A DNA stretch of 29,857 nt from Candolleomyces eurysporus (GCA_027579435.1 JANBPK010001569.1:1-29857), one strand, 5' to 3'; shown: positions 20,680 through 29,857, numbered from the stretch's first letter. Numbers and translations: made by a program. Notes: generated by a model not told the origin, from the letters alone.

Positions 20680-22175
20680 TACCAAGTGTGAGTGGAAATG
20701 GGCCTTTACTAGAGAGATTGGTGGCTCGACCACTCCCCAAAGGTACGTGTTTACTCACTCTTGAAGGTCATCAATTCTCAACATTCCGCGTAGGTGTATC
20801 TCAAGGTTGCTGGTGCCTCACCATCAAGGGTGTAGCCAGTACATATATTTATTTGTGAAACTTCTCTGAGTTGCAGCCCTGCCTCAGTGGTCCCTTCCAG
20901 CCCGATCTTGTGACTTCCACCTCCAAAAGCGGAGGAGGTGAAGAAGAACAACTGGCCTGACGATGTTCGACTCGTGCACCAATTTGACGTACGAGCTGTT
21001 CTGCCTCTATCGTCAACCAAAATGGCGTCGAATTCAAGAGCTAGCACACCGTTGCTCTTGACGCCTGTGGATTTCGGAATGCGGCCATTGTTCTTGCCAA
21101 CACCTGCGGTCCTTGTATCGGTCAATGGGATGGGCGGGACGTCAAGAAGGACTAGAACAACACTAGTGTGTCTTCTTTGTACTCAGGTACTCATCCAACC
21201 CTTCTTGCTGACTTGTGATCCAGTCATCCCTTCTCAGAAGCGTAACTTCACCGTTTGTTAACCCTGCCACCTATGCCTTCGTCGCATTCCCCGAAATGAC
21301 CACCGCTTTGGAATTCACTGGAAGCGCACCTTCAACCCCTTGACGGACAGCTTATGGCAAATTGTTCAAGCTCAAGGTCCCCTGTGGCTATGACCATGTC
21401 GAACACGCCTTCCAACCTCCCCTTGAGGACCGCACCAGCATCAAAGTCGCCGTCGACCCCAAGAGCGACCGTCCCCAGCTCTGGACTGGTGCACCCACCG
21501 ACCTCCAATCCTTATGAAAATCGAGGGCAAGTACACAAATGATCATGTCCCTGCCGGTGGCCCTGGTTGAAGCACCGTGGACATCTCGATAACATCTCTC
21601 GCGAGCCATTATCATTCCAATAATCTCGTAGTCAGTCCCTAACCCTTTGACATAGAATTGGTGCTATCGGTCTCGGGAACAACAAGGCCAACGACGTCAA
21701 GAATCAGATTACTGGCAAGTACGGCGGATTTTCGAGTCCTCAAACCACTGCCTACTACATACCGTGACTGTGGCATCAAGTGGGTTGTCACCGGTGACCA
21801 CAATTACAGCGAAGATTTTTCCCGTGAGCGCGCTACTTTCCCTGGAGGTCTCGCAATCATCAGTTACCCGCACCTTCGCTCGTATTTACGAGACGAATGT
21901 GAAGAAACGGGGTGATCCTTGCTCTCCCTTTCGTTGACCCTACCGACTACGACAAGATTCAGCATAAAGATAACGTTGAGATCGCAGCTTCAACACCTTT
22001 GTTCCTGGCAAGAACTTGAGCCTTGTTGGAAAGCATGAGGATGGCACAACGATGTATGTACCCTGCAGAAATTGTTCTTTTGATATAGGAGTTGACACAG
22101 ATTTTTTNATCGTTTGTAGTAAATTCCCGTAGCCCACACTCTCAACGAAGGCCGGATTGAACAGTTCAAGGCAAA
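20680..22175 (+). pseudogene. Aconitate hydratase 3'-half pseudogene, fragment 1 of unit 2
   Basis: This is the counterpart of 9480-10975 with different lesions. EWKWAFTREIGGSTTP opens it (about 20691). KKNNWPDDVRLV (about 20942-20977) preserves a piece damaged in unit 1. [10 protein letters not shown] lies near 21105-21135, GIKWVVTGDHNYSEDFSRERA near 21773-21836, then GGLAIIS with a short deletion before it. IPVAHTLNEGRIEQFKAKP ends the aconitase part near 22175. The introns near 21175-21224 and 22056-22120 are retained; an N at 22108 lies in the last one. Many stops and frameshifts are present. Confidence 0.83.
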
Positions 22176-22468
22176 GCCGCCTCTGTACTTCTCTGCTACG
22201 TCTGTAGTGGCCGCACCTTGGAACGACGTGTTCCAACCTGCAGTGGGCTTGTTTGGCATCGCATCCTCGCACTCTCTCTGGCACTCTCATTTTTCTTTGC
22301 TCTGTTTACGACTCACGAAGGGACGCCGGTTTGCTTATCTAGAGGCGCCTGCTTCTCCTGCATGTGAATGTTTCGATTTCCAATCTCCATCCTGCATTTT
22401 CTTGTTTGGTACCGTACATACAATGAAATGCAATCGGTTTAGGAACTACTCCCACCCACTTTGCAATA

Positions 22469-22694
22469 CCATACTCAAATATCCTCCTCAAGTCCATCTA
22501 TCCCAATTCAAGCAGAACGGAGCTGTGAAAGCTTTCGATGAAGCGATATTGCCAACGTCGGGAAGTGCTGGCCGTCTGCCCTCCTGGACCGAGATACTGG
22601 CAGTTGAATCCCTTGTGCTCGAAAAGCGGCGTGAAGTCACTGGGGATGACCGAAATTGTGGAGAATCGAAGATTTGAAGGGGCACTGGCAGCAT
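22469..22694 (+). pseudogene. Remnant of NLR C-terminal TPR tail, unit 2
   Basis: The sequence follows NLRs A and B from the last TPR helix to the C-terminus. LSQFKQNGAVKAFDEAI is readable, and after frame changes the bases for EKRREVTGDDRNCGE (about 22620-22664) match EKRWEATGDDRYCGE and KKRHKVTGDDRYCGE at the ends of A and B. No NACHT or N-terminal sequence precedes it; it directly follows the aconitase fragment and its flank. It marks a former NLR copy whose 5' part is lost. Confidence 0.8.
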
Positions 22695-22779
22695 CGAACA
22701 AGAACTCATGCTCCTCCTACTATCAGGTTCCACTCGAGAGATGCCAAACGAAGGCATAGAATCGTACCCACTGTTCAAG

Positions 22780-24145
22780 ATTCTGGGAGAGGCAAAGTCC
22801 TCCTCCCTTTCTCCCTAGTTCTGGCAGTGCAACGAACGCTAATCTTCGATCGTTGCGGTGGACTTTTCTAAGAGTCCGCGTTTGCGCTTGCGCTTCTCAC
22901 GTTTTGCTGGGGTTTTGCAAATTATTTCGTTGAGCTCTTCAAGCAACTAGGATTAACAAGGGTCAGGACATGGTGAAACTCCGATAGGTCAAATATAAGC
23001 ATACCTCGATAAGCACACTGACTGTATCTGGATTTGGATCTTGGGATACCCAAGCGACCGTTGCTTGAAGAAAGATCTAGGAGGTTTGAACGAGCGGAGA
23101 CTGTTGACTCCGCAACATGGCGCTGCATCCCTTCTGGGTCCTGACACTCGAATTCTGTCCCATTGGCCCTCACCTGTTGCTGCTTCTAGTCGTGTACGCA
23201 GTCCTGTGACGCATGTCTCTCCCCATCCCGCAAATCGACACATCCGAGTCCGAGTTGGTGACCACCGTTCGTAAAACATCCAAATTTGCCTGAATGAGTA
23301 ACGCTTCCGTTGGTACACCTGCATCACTGGGGGGCCNTCTAAAGCATTGGGAAAGAGATCCTCGGCACAGAATGAGCCGCTGGGATGGAGGATGGCGAGA
23401 TGGGCTCGATTTGGCACGGCAGCACAAAGGCAATACTGATGTTGCAATCAGCCCTCAAAGTTTCGTCTTGGTCGTGTCTGGGGATTGGCCAAATGAACGA
23501 GGGCGAGAGTGGGGATCCGACGGAGCGTGGTGAAAAATGGGGGACGCAGAAATTTCCACCCCATTGACGATGAATGAGTGAGCGTGAGGCAGGCAAGGAC
23601 GCATTCCAGAGATGTGGACGTGAGAGGTGGAAGGGTAAAGAATGTGTTTGTAGGTAATCTGGGGGGACGGTTGTTGATTATTGTCTTGCCCGATTGTGAT
23701 GCAATATGAGAGGTTGAAGCCTTGGCTGACACGGTCGAGAACTATTGACACTTGCGGCGAAGCTACAGTTTTGAAAGAGTGACGGGGTACGCGAAGATAA
23801 CAAGTCAGCGATGAAGTTTGAATGGGAGGGATATTATTACTGAGTGGTAGGCGGACTAGATCCACATACAAATAATGAAACTTGGGTAGAAATTGCCCCA
23901 AGGACTGATCGAAACCATCCCAAGTATGACGCCCAAAGCCCAGGCCAACTGTCCAATTGAGAGCGTGCAGGAGTCGGTTGGCTGATAAGTCTTGTGAGAG
24001 CAAGGAGGGCGCAAGATTATCAGTTAGGTGCCGCAAAATAACTCGAATTGCGAGTTTGGAGTGCAAAAAGGGAGCAGATTACGCATATCGACTTGATATC
24101 GGCCACGAAGCTCAATCCTTGGGTCGGGAGTGGCAATCCGTCTTT
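22780..24145. repeat. Shared block of unknown origin, unit 2 copy
   Basis: This is the counterpart of 11380-12895. The longest ORF on the minus strand (23455-24066, 203 codons) includes LNWTVGLGFG and YVDLV, found also in unit 1, but no known domain. The start codon and frame are not conserved in unit 1, so a working gene is unlikely. An N lies at 23337. The block ends in cgtctttgtttggcg...aatcaaccggcagtcttg, which also precedes aconitase fragment 2 in unit 1. Confidence 0.5.
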
Positions 24146-24282
24146 GTTTGGCGTTGAGCGGTGTCGCCAAACTCTCGTTCAATCAACCGGCAGTCTTGAC
24201 CACTCGCCTTCGCTAGCTTGTTGCCACTAGTGCGTTATCCCTCCACTTTTATCTAGTTTCGCTTGCTGACTTGTGATCCAGT

Positions 24283-25355
24283 CGTCACTTCTTACAACCG
24301 GAACTTTACCGGTCGTAACGATGCTAACCCCCCCNAACCCATGCCTTCATCGCATACCCTGATATCACTACCGCTCTGGTGTTCGGTGGAAAGCTCAGCT
24401 TCAACCCCTTGACTGACACGCTCATCGGTGCTGATGGCAAGCCCTTCAAGTTTGAGGCTCCTTCCTGCTACGAACTCCCACCTCGTGGCTATAGCCCTGG
24501 CGAGAACACCTTCCAACCTCCCCCTGAAGACCATGCCAGCGTCAACGTTGCTCTTGACCCCAAGAGCAATCGTCTCCAGCTTCTCCAGCCCTTCCAAGTA
24601 TGGACTGGCACACCCACCGACCTCCCTATCCTCATCAAGGCCAAGGGCAAGTGCACAACCGATCACATCTCCGCTGGTGGCCCATGGTTGAAGTACCGGG
24701 GACATATCAAAAACATCTCTCGTGAGCGATTTACCTCGAAGTGATGACATGCTTAGTAGCTCACCCTTTTACAGAGAACTGCTTGATCGGTGCCATCAAC
24801 ATCGAGAACAACGAGGCCAACAAGGTGAAGAACCAGGTCACCGGTGAGTATGGCGGGGTTCCTCAAACCGCTGCCTACTACCGTGACCGTGGTATTAAGT
24901 GGGTTGTCATCGGTGAACACAACTACGGTGAAGGTTCTTCCCGTGAGCACGCTGCCCTCGAGTCCCGATTCCTTGGTGGTCTTGCCATCATCACCCGCTC
25001 CTTCGCTCGTATCCACGAGACCAACTTGAAGAAGTAGGGTATGCTTGCTCTCACCTTCGTTGACCCTGCGGACTACGACAAGGTCCAACCCAATGACAAG
25101 GTCGACATTGTTGGCTTGGACACCTTTGCTCCTGGCAGGAACTTGACCCTCGTCTCCCAGCATGAGGATGGTACCAAGGACGTGCGTACCTTCAATCGCT
25201 TTTTTTTTGTTGGGTATTCGAGACTGACTTTGTTGTGTCTACAGGAAATCCCCTTGGCCCACACCTTCAACAAAGGTCAGATCGAATGGTTCAAGGCCGG
25301 CTCTGCCCTCAACTTGATGGCTACCAAGGCAAAGGCAAAGGCTGCATCTGCATGA
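24283..25355 (+). pseudogene. Aconitate hydratase 3'-half pseudogene, fragment 2 of unit 2 (least decayed)
   Basis: It begins at an intron acceptor (gtgatccag) with VVTSYNRNFTGRNDANP and continues LSFNPLTDTLIGADGKPFKFE, ELPPRGYSPGENTFQPPPED and GTPTDLPILIKAKGKCTTD to WLKYRGHIKNIS (24367-24720). An intron runs from a GTGAGC donor near 24722 to 24774. [18 protein letters not shown] and [20 protein letters not shown] follow, containing the conserved [12 protein letters not shown] active-site region, then [19 protein letters not shown]. After LKK a TAG (25035-25037) replaces the Gln codon seen as CAA in the unit 1 copy. Then [17 protein letters not shown] continues in the same frame. The last intron (25183-25243) joins TKD to [19 protein letters not shown]; the stop is at 25353-25355. 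N 24335 lies in a C-run and disturbs the frame. The N-terminal half of the enzyme is absent. Confidence 0.9.
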
Positions 25356-26493
25356 ACGGTCTCCGTATCGGCGACTAGACCTACAGGGTGGTGGTCGTCG
25401 TCGTTCTCGATGATGCAATGACGCTCTGTCACCTGAGTTGGGTGACTCGGGTCATCTTAGCGGCAAGCCAAAAGGATTGCGTATGACTCGCCATGTGTAT
25501 CATTTTGTGTATATCTCCTCTGCACTCGTTTCTACCTCTACCCCTCCTACCTCTCTCTCTCTCTCTCTGCTACTTCTGTGGTGGCCGCACGTTGGCATCA
25601 TTGTTTCGACCTGCGGTGGGCTTGTTTGGCATTGCATCATCTCTTCTTCTAACCCTTGTCTTTTGTCTCTCGCTGTCTCACTCTCCCTCTGCCTCTGGCA
25701 TTTCTTATTTTTTCTTTGCTTCATTTACGACCCCTGGAGGAATGCTGGCTTGCCTGTATAGAGGCGCCTGGCTCTCCCGCATGTGAACGTTCCATTCTTC
25801 TAGCTTCCAGTTTCTTGTTCCGTGTAATGCTTCTCGCGTACGTACAATGAAATGGACATCGGTTTGGAACTACTTACGATCATTGAACCCTTTCTTTCGT
25901 TTGACGCAACTCTAACGGCGTAAAGGCGCATTCAAGACTTGCCACTGATCGGATTTTCTAACTCTCTTTTGCTTCAGCCACGTTCTTGTATTCAAGGAAG
26001 AAGCTCGGGCATTGATCTCGTCGGGTCGAACTCGGGACGCCTCGATGTGGCTCAGAGGATGAGGCAAGTGTCTATCTCTCTGATCCACGGCCCTCGTTCT
26101 GATTTGATGTAATACCAGATATATTCGCCTTGTGCCAGGGAATGAACTTCATTATCAAACAGAATTAAGGTCTTGCTAGGTAAGTCTTCCGAGATCGTGG
26201 TTCGATCTTGACCTGACGCTAACTGTGCGTGATTTTACAGAATCACATTGGACTTCGAAAAATGAAAGCACTTCGAGACTTGATGCAGAAGGAAAGGACA
26301 TTGACGCCCATGTGGGAACGCGCGGGTCGGAAAGGTGTCTGAATATTGAGAATAGGCCGGAGCCCAAGTGAATTCGTGGCTCAGGCTGTCTGAGGACAAC
26401 AGCAGAACCATGTTCGTCGTACTCCTGCGTTTGCATTCCCGTGTCGAGCCCCCACCTTTGACTTGCTGAACCCCGTCGGAGTGTGTTGAAGTG
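25356..26493. other. Sequence between aconitase fragment 2 and copy C promoter
   Basis: This is the counterpart of 14434-15623. It contains a CT-microsatellite-like run (ctctctctctctctctg, about 25552-25569), the conserved gtgggcttgtttggcattgcatc stretch (about 25617), and intron-like intervals near 26060-26240 (GTAAGT..TTTTACAG between about 26180 and 26240). No intact ORF with a recognisable domain is seen. Confidence 0.45.
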
Positions 26494-26734
26494 AAGGGAC
26501 CCAGCTTCAATCGTACGTGACAAGCTACACCGCATATGCCACGACTGAGGTATGCATCGCGCAAAGCATTTTCACTGGATCATGGGCGTCTATCAAGATC
26601 ACAGCCCCTTCTTGATTGACTGCTTGCACACGGATGCCGCGTGCCCAACCCGTGTCAACAGTTCGTCTGTCAAGGTCCACAGCTTGCTACCTCCCCTCAT
26701 CTACCCCCGCTTGTTCCCCTTCATCCACCACACA
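26494..26734 (+). promoter_or_regulatory. 5' flank of NLR copy C
   Basis: This is homologous to the flanks of A and B. It contains gggcgtctatcaagatcacagcccc and cttgcacacggatgccgcgtgcc. The latter block also occurs inverted at about 28845-28884 in front of fragment D. Confidence 0.4.
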
Positions 26735-27678
26735 ATGCTTCGTCTTAAGGCTCGTCTCTCCACGCTCGTCAACCCCCTGGTTGGCGAATTTGCAAACACG
26801 GTATCTGGGCCTCTTTCACCTCGCAATCCTTCGACATCATCTACCCCACTTCCCCCTGCGAACAAACCCACAGCGACAAGTGCTCAAGCTTCTACCCCTC
26901 AGATGACAATGCAGTCCTCGGTGGACGAATGCCAACAAGTCGAACCCTTGCACCCTTCCCCAAACGCTACCTGCCTCGCAGCTCCCAGCTCCACCCTGAT
27001 TACTCGAGACTCCTCTTCCCGGTCATTAATTCGCCCCGCTGCGAGCGGCAGCGAGGTCACGGCATCGCACAATCCTCAGGACCGATTGCCATTTTCCCAT
27101 TCTGCGCTCGTGCCTTCCCTAGCGGATCCACCGCCGATAACCTTGTTGGAGGGTGCACATAATTTTCAAATGGGGGACTTGAACGTTAGTGTATTCGGCG
27201 CCGAGACGCAGCAGAATGCCCTCGAAATTCGTACGTGAACAGTTGAAGTGGACATATCGACAGAATCACTGAAAGGGTACTGATCCAGAACGAGGACGGT
27301 TGGCTGCACTTCCAAAGCACCCAGACATGAGTGGGACGCGGTTCGAGTACATCCCTGACAGTCGGAAGCCAGACGTTGACAAGTTATGCGACCTGGAATC
27401 AAATTCGACCATCCTTGTCCTCTGCATCCACGGGCCAGCTGGTATTGGGAAATCCACTCTCGCCGGCCATCTCTCAGACAAGTTTCGCTCAGCTGGTCGT
27501 TTGGCTGCCACCGTCTTCATGAGCGCCATTGGGGCGGAGGCCTCGGGGCCCGTGACGATTGTCAAGATGATAGCTCACGAGATCGGATGGATTCACCCTC
27601 GAGCAATACCGAAGATCATGGAGGCGATGGATCAATGTCACGGAACCTCGCTAGAAAACCACCTCGAGAAATACATCC
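26735..27678 (+). pseudogene. NLR C: 5' fragment truncated inside the NACHT domain
   Basis: Exon 1 is 26735..27230, the intron 27231..27288 (58 bases, same phase), and exon 2 begins at 27289. The start at 26735 is chosen by homology (ccacacaATGc); the frame is open further upstream but that is flank sequence. Residues 1-165 are S/T/P-rich with EGAHNFQMGDLNV before the splice site. Exon 2 has LPKHPDMSGT, Walker A GPAGIGKST and IAHEIGWIHPRAIPKI, and follows A and B until tacatcc at 27678, then diverges completely and meets a stop at 27702-27704. Walker B, the sensor and all TPRs are missing. No frameshift is seen before the break, so this was a recent full-length gene. If expressed, it would make an N-terminal domain with half a NACHT. 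Confidence 0.85.
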
Positions 27679-28336
27679 AGGTTTCTAGGAGGTTTTGGCG
27701 GTAAACGGGAACAAATAACCCCAAGTCTTTCGCGCGCGTTGGCGGTACCCACGTAGCCCACTGGGCGTCCCATTCTTCCCTTTCGTGCTGGCTGCCACCC
27801 GCAGTTCTTCTGCTTTTCCAGCGCGCCTTGATTCTCTCTGCGCGATCTCCCACGACTTAACCCCACCCTTGGGAACTGGGATTTAGCATTGTGCTTTCAT
27901 CCTACTTTCCAATTTCCTTCCTTTCTCTTTCGCCTTCTCTCAGATCTCCTTTTCTCTAGCTGATTTATGTATCATACATCACGACATTTATTTCAATACA
28001 TGTGATCCTCCTCTTATCTCTCAATCTTCGACTCAGCCGCTCATGACAAAGACTATGGAAGAGTTAGACGGGGTTTTAGCGGGTAGGGGCCAAGTAAGCA
28101 GTATAATACAAAGACCTCAAGGGGGGAATAGATAATACCTAACCACAGGCCAGAGTCCCACAAACTCATCCCATACCCCCATCCTACCGTTCTCCGGGCC
28201 TGACTTTGTCTTGCGCCGGATCGAGCCGTGTCTTGAGCACGAAGTACCAAAAGAAAAGAAAAGAAAAGAAAAGAAAAGAAGAAAAAACAGCAAAAAAAAG
28301 GGTGTTTTCTGTTTTGGCCAACTTTGTTGGATACGT
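27679..28336. other. Spacer between truncated NLR fragments C and D
   Basis: This 658-base segment is not found elsewhere in the window. It begins aggtttctaggagg-ttttggcggta, which resembles the inner part of the foldback arm and loop at 28921-28960 read on the other strand. A second ttggcggtac lies near 27750. Pyrimidine-rich sequence and an AT-rich part around 27960-28005 (gtatcatac, acatttatttcaatac) follow. It ends next to an AAAAG microsatellite. No ORF with a known domain is seen. It may be a mobile element or a rearrangement filler. Confidence 0.4.
28247..28280 (+). repeat. (AAAAG)n microsatellite
   Basis: About six AAAAG units lie in a row, followed by A-rich sequence to about 28302. 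The tract lies 35-90 bases from the point where NLR fragment D breaks off, and may mark an unstable or breakage-prone site. Confidence 0.85.
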
Positions 28337-28796
28337 TTCGTTGAATACATTTATGACATCCCTGATTTGAAAGTTCTGTGCACCCTCAAAGAAAGAAATC
28401 GGCTGTGGCCGGGAAGGTGCTCGAGAATAGAAAGATGGTAATTGGTCCTGATGATTAATGTTCAATATTTGGACCCCGCTGCCGCTCGTAGTAGGGCGGA
28501 TTAACGACTGAGCGACGGGGTCTGGAGAAGTTGGGGTAGAGGTGGAAGCCGCGAGGCGGTTAGCGTTTGTGATAGGGCGCAAGGGTTCGACTTGTGGGCG
28601 TTCGTCCACCGAGGACTCCATTGTCATCTGAGAGGTGGGAACTTGAGCATTTAACGCTGTGGGGCCGTTNCGCAAGGGGGGGCGGGATAGATGGTGTCGA
28701 GGGATTGCAAGGTGATAGTGGACCAGAACCTGTGCTTGGAATTTCTCCCATGAGTTCGTTGGCGGTAATGGAGAAACGGGCCAAAAGACGAAGCAT
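28337..28796 (-). pseudogene. NLR D: inverted fragment of exon 1 only
   Basis: On the minus strand, ATG 28796..28794 (cacacaATGctt, as in C) opens the S/T/P-rich N-terminal region (MLRLLARFSITANELMGE...), with SQMTMESSVDERPQVEPL close to C. The frame breaks at N 28671 and is restored without it. The conserved block FFEGAQNFQIRDVINVFNE is present, and the homology stops abruptly right after it at 28337, before the intron donor. NACHT and TPR are absent. It lies tail-to-tail with fragment C. The 5' flank is kept only for about 85 bases (to 28881), where the foldback element begins. Confidence 0.8.
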
Positions 28797-28879
28797 TGTG
28801 TGGAGGATGCAGGGGAATAAGCAGGGTTGGATGAGGTTACGGACTAACCCGTTGACACGGGTGAACGAGGCATCCGTGT

Positions 28880-29019
28880 GCAAGCAGGACCCTATCATTA
28901 TATGCCGAGCAACCATTGATTCCAGGAGGCTTGTTTTGGAAAACGCGAGTACCGCCAAAACAAGCCTCCTGGAATCAATGGTTGCTCGGCATATAATGAT
29001 ATATTGGGGTCCTGCTTGC
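28880..29019. mobile_element. 140-bp foldback (near-perfect palindrome)
   Basis: Bases 28894-28937 and 28957-29000 are perfect reverse complements over 44 positions around a 19-base loop (28938-28956). Outside this the arms continue: gcaagcaggaccc on the left and ggggtcctgcttgc on the right also pair, with a 4-5 base bulge on the right. The outer ends CAGGACC..GGTCCTG recur at the very end of the window (29843-29857), suggesting transposon terminal repeats. There is no coding capacity. The foldback sits exactly where the 5' flank of fragment D stops matching copy C. Confidence 0.8.
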
Positions 29020-29857
29020 GGCCGATTTCGTGCTCCTATCGGAACCCCATTTTTGCCCCAATTTTTGTACACATTGTGGTCGATACTTTTCTCGGGGGTC
29101 ATTTCGTACACATGAAACTGAAAAAATGTAATCAAGGACTAGCTGCACACATAATTCAATCAAGGGTATCAAATGGGTATCGCTGGTAGAAGAGAAAAGG
29201 AGATCAGTCGGAAACTACAGACTATAACACAGCTTTATCGGTTGGCCTCCTCCTTGTTCTTCTTGCCCGAACTTCCCCGGGTACGTCTGCCATTTAGGGA
29301 CCGCTGAGAACCTCATAGAACTCGTCACAGCTCCCACAGAACATACTGGATAGGCCCTTATTTTCAAATTCCGCGAATATTTCTCTCGCCTCATTCTCTC
29401 ATGATCAATCGTTCTCCACCCAGTCGATCTCTGTCAATGGCCACGGCTTCAAGCTTGTCAAGCTGTGCTCGATTAGCACTGGGCAGAAGAGAGCACTGGG
29501 CAGGTTAAGCGATGTGAACACCGAGTCTCCAGCCGTCGCTGAAAACTTGCGAATGTAACGTAGGAAGCGGCTCCCAAATTGCTGATTGACTTGATCTACT
29601 CGTGGTTCGAATTCTTTTCAGGCCCTTTCGAATATATTTAGCAAATAAACAGGAGCCCCAGACAAGCGGAGTCAACTCCGGTTTGTACGCATAGTGCTTA
29701 AACATTGCGCCGACCCGGCCCAAACGTCACATTAAAAATGGGAGGTGGGCCGGATTTTCGGCAAGCTCGTACGCACAAAAACTGGGGGTAGCGGGGTCTC
29801 CGGGCCCATTTCCGTACGCACAAAGATCGATGCCTGCTCGAGATATATGGGGTCCTG
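28885..29857. mobile_element. Probable DNA transposon remnant with CAGGACCC ends
   Basis: The left end CAGGACCCTATCATTATATGCCGAGCA (28885 on) and the reverse complement of the window end (CAGGACCCC, then CGAGCA and CAT.GAT) align over roughly 35 bases. Inside, GTACGCAC or GTACACAT motifs recur: near 29066, 29105, 29685, 29769 and 29813. Short subterminal repeats of this kind are typical transposase-binding sites in hAT- and KDZ-like elements. No transposase is recognisable. A minus-strand stretch (about 29400-29298) reads NEAREIFAEFENKGLSS and MFCGSCDEFYEVL before a stop, possibly a coding relic. The right end coincides with the window end, so the element could continue or differ. Confidence 0.4.

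Larger units (their letters stand above)
15624..26493 (+). repeat. Segmental duplication unit 2 (about 10.87 kb)
   Basis: This is the second full copy of the array unit, with the same contents and order as unit 1: NLR B, 3' flank, aconitase fragment 1, NLR tail remnant, unidentified block, aconitase fragment 2, and the 5' flank of copy C. The distance from the start codon of B to that of C is 10,867 bases. It is shorter than unit 1 although NLR B carries an extra TPR unit; the loss is mostly around aconitase fragment 2. Confidence 0.85.

Noticed and set aside
24292..24750. 152-codon minus-strand ORF
   Set aside because: It is antisense to the best aconitase fragment, which explains the sequence fully with conserved residues.
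27679..28336. Solo LTR between fragments C and D
   Set aside because: No TG..CA ends with a target-site duplication can be placed at the borders, and no primer-binding site or polypurine tract is evident.
28184..28675. Minus-strand ORF with a strongly hydrophobic Phe/Leu/Ser tail, apparently a membrane segment
   Set aside because: The hydrophobic stretch is the AAAAG microsatellite read on the opposite strand; only the first part is NLR exon 1 sequence.
28560..29135. 191-codon minus-strand ORF extending NLR D upstream to 29135
   Set aside because: The upstream part is the foldback element read through by chance; homology to NLR exon 1 begins only at the ATG at 28796.
1..29857. CRISPR arrays, rRNA, tRNA, bacterial operons
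   Set aside because: No regularly spaced short repeats, cloverleaf genes, ribosomal RNA or Shine-Dalgarno-led gene strings are visible; the gene structure is eukaryotic.

Overview
The window looks like nuclear DNA of a filamentous basidiomycete, most likely an Agaricomycete. The grounds are dense short introns of about 50-70 bases with GT..AG ends, an F-box-like orphan protein, a secreted branch-2 histidine acid phosphatase, and NACHT-TPR proteins of the kind that form large families in mushrooms. Nothing bacterial or viral is visible. Species cannot be named from the sequence.

Layout. (1) 1-3,200: two ordinary, apparently intact genes in convergent orientation. They are the 3' end of an F-box/LRR-type gene (+) and a 13-exon histidine acid phosphatase (-) that contains a 10-base microexon; their stop codons lie only 12 bases apart. 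(2) 3,200-4,540: a spacer holding a small terminal-inverted-repeat element (3289-3460), a cluster of short repeats and a 47-codon ORF. (3) 4,541-27,678: a tandem segmental array with a period of about 11 kb. There are two complete units (4541-15623 and 15624-26493) and a third that is cut off. Each complete unit contains, in order: a two-exon NACHT-TPR (NLR-like) gene; a shared 3' flank; a decayed aconitase 3'-half fragment; a remnant of the C-terminal TPR tail of another NLR; a shared block of unknown origin; a second aconitase fragment; and the 5' flank of the next NLR. (4) 27,679-29,857: the third NLR copy stops inside its NACHT domain and faces a fourth, inverted 5' fragment across a 658-base spacer. 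Beyond this lie a 140-bp near-perfect foldback and a probable DNA-transposon end that coincides with the end of the window.

Working together. The NLR genes A (4786-8013) and B (15868-19217) probably encode cytosolic STAND-type signalling NTPases: a disordered S/T/P-rich N-terminus ending in a conserved block, then NACHT, a winged-helix-like region, and 45-residue TPR units as the likely sensor. A has 7 TPR-like units and B has 8, and their second exons differ by exactly one 135-base unit. The apparent frameshifts in A, B and D each fall on a single N, and removing that N restores the frame, so A and B may be functional. The aconitase pieces keep introns but carry stops and deletions, so they are DNA-level duplication debris travelling with the NLR unit rather than working enzymes.
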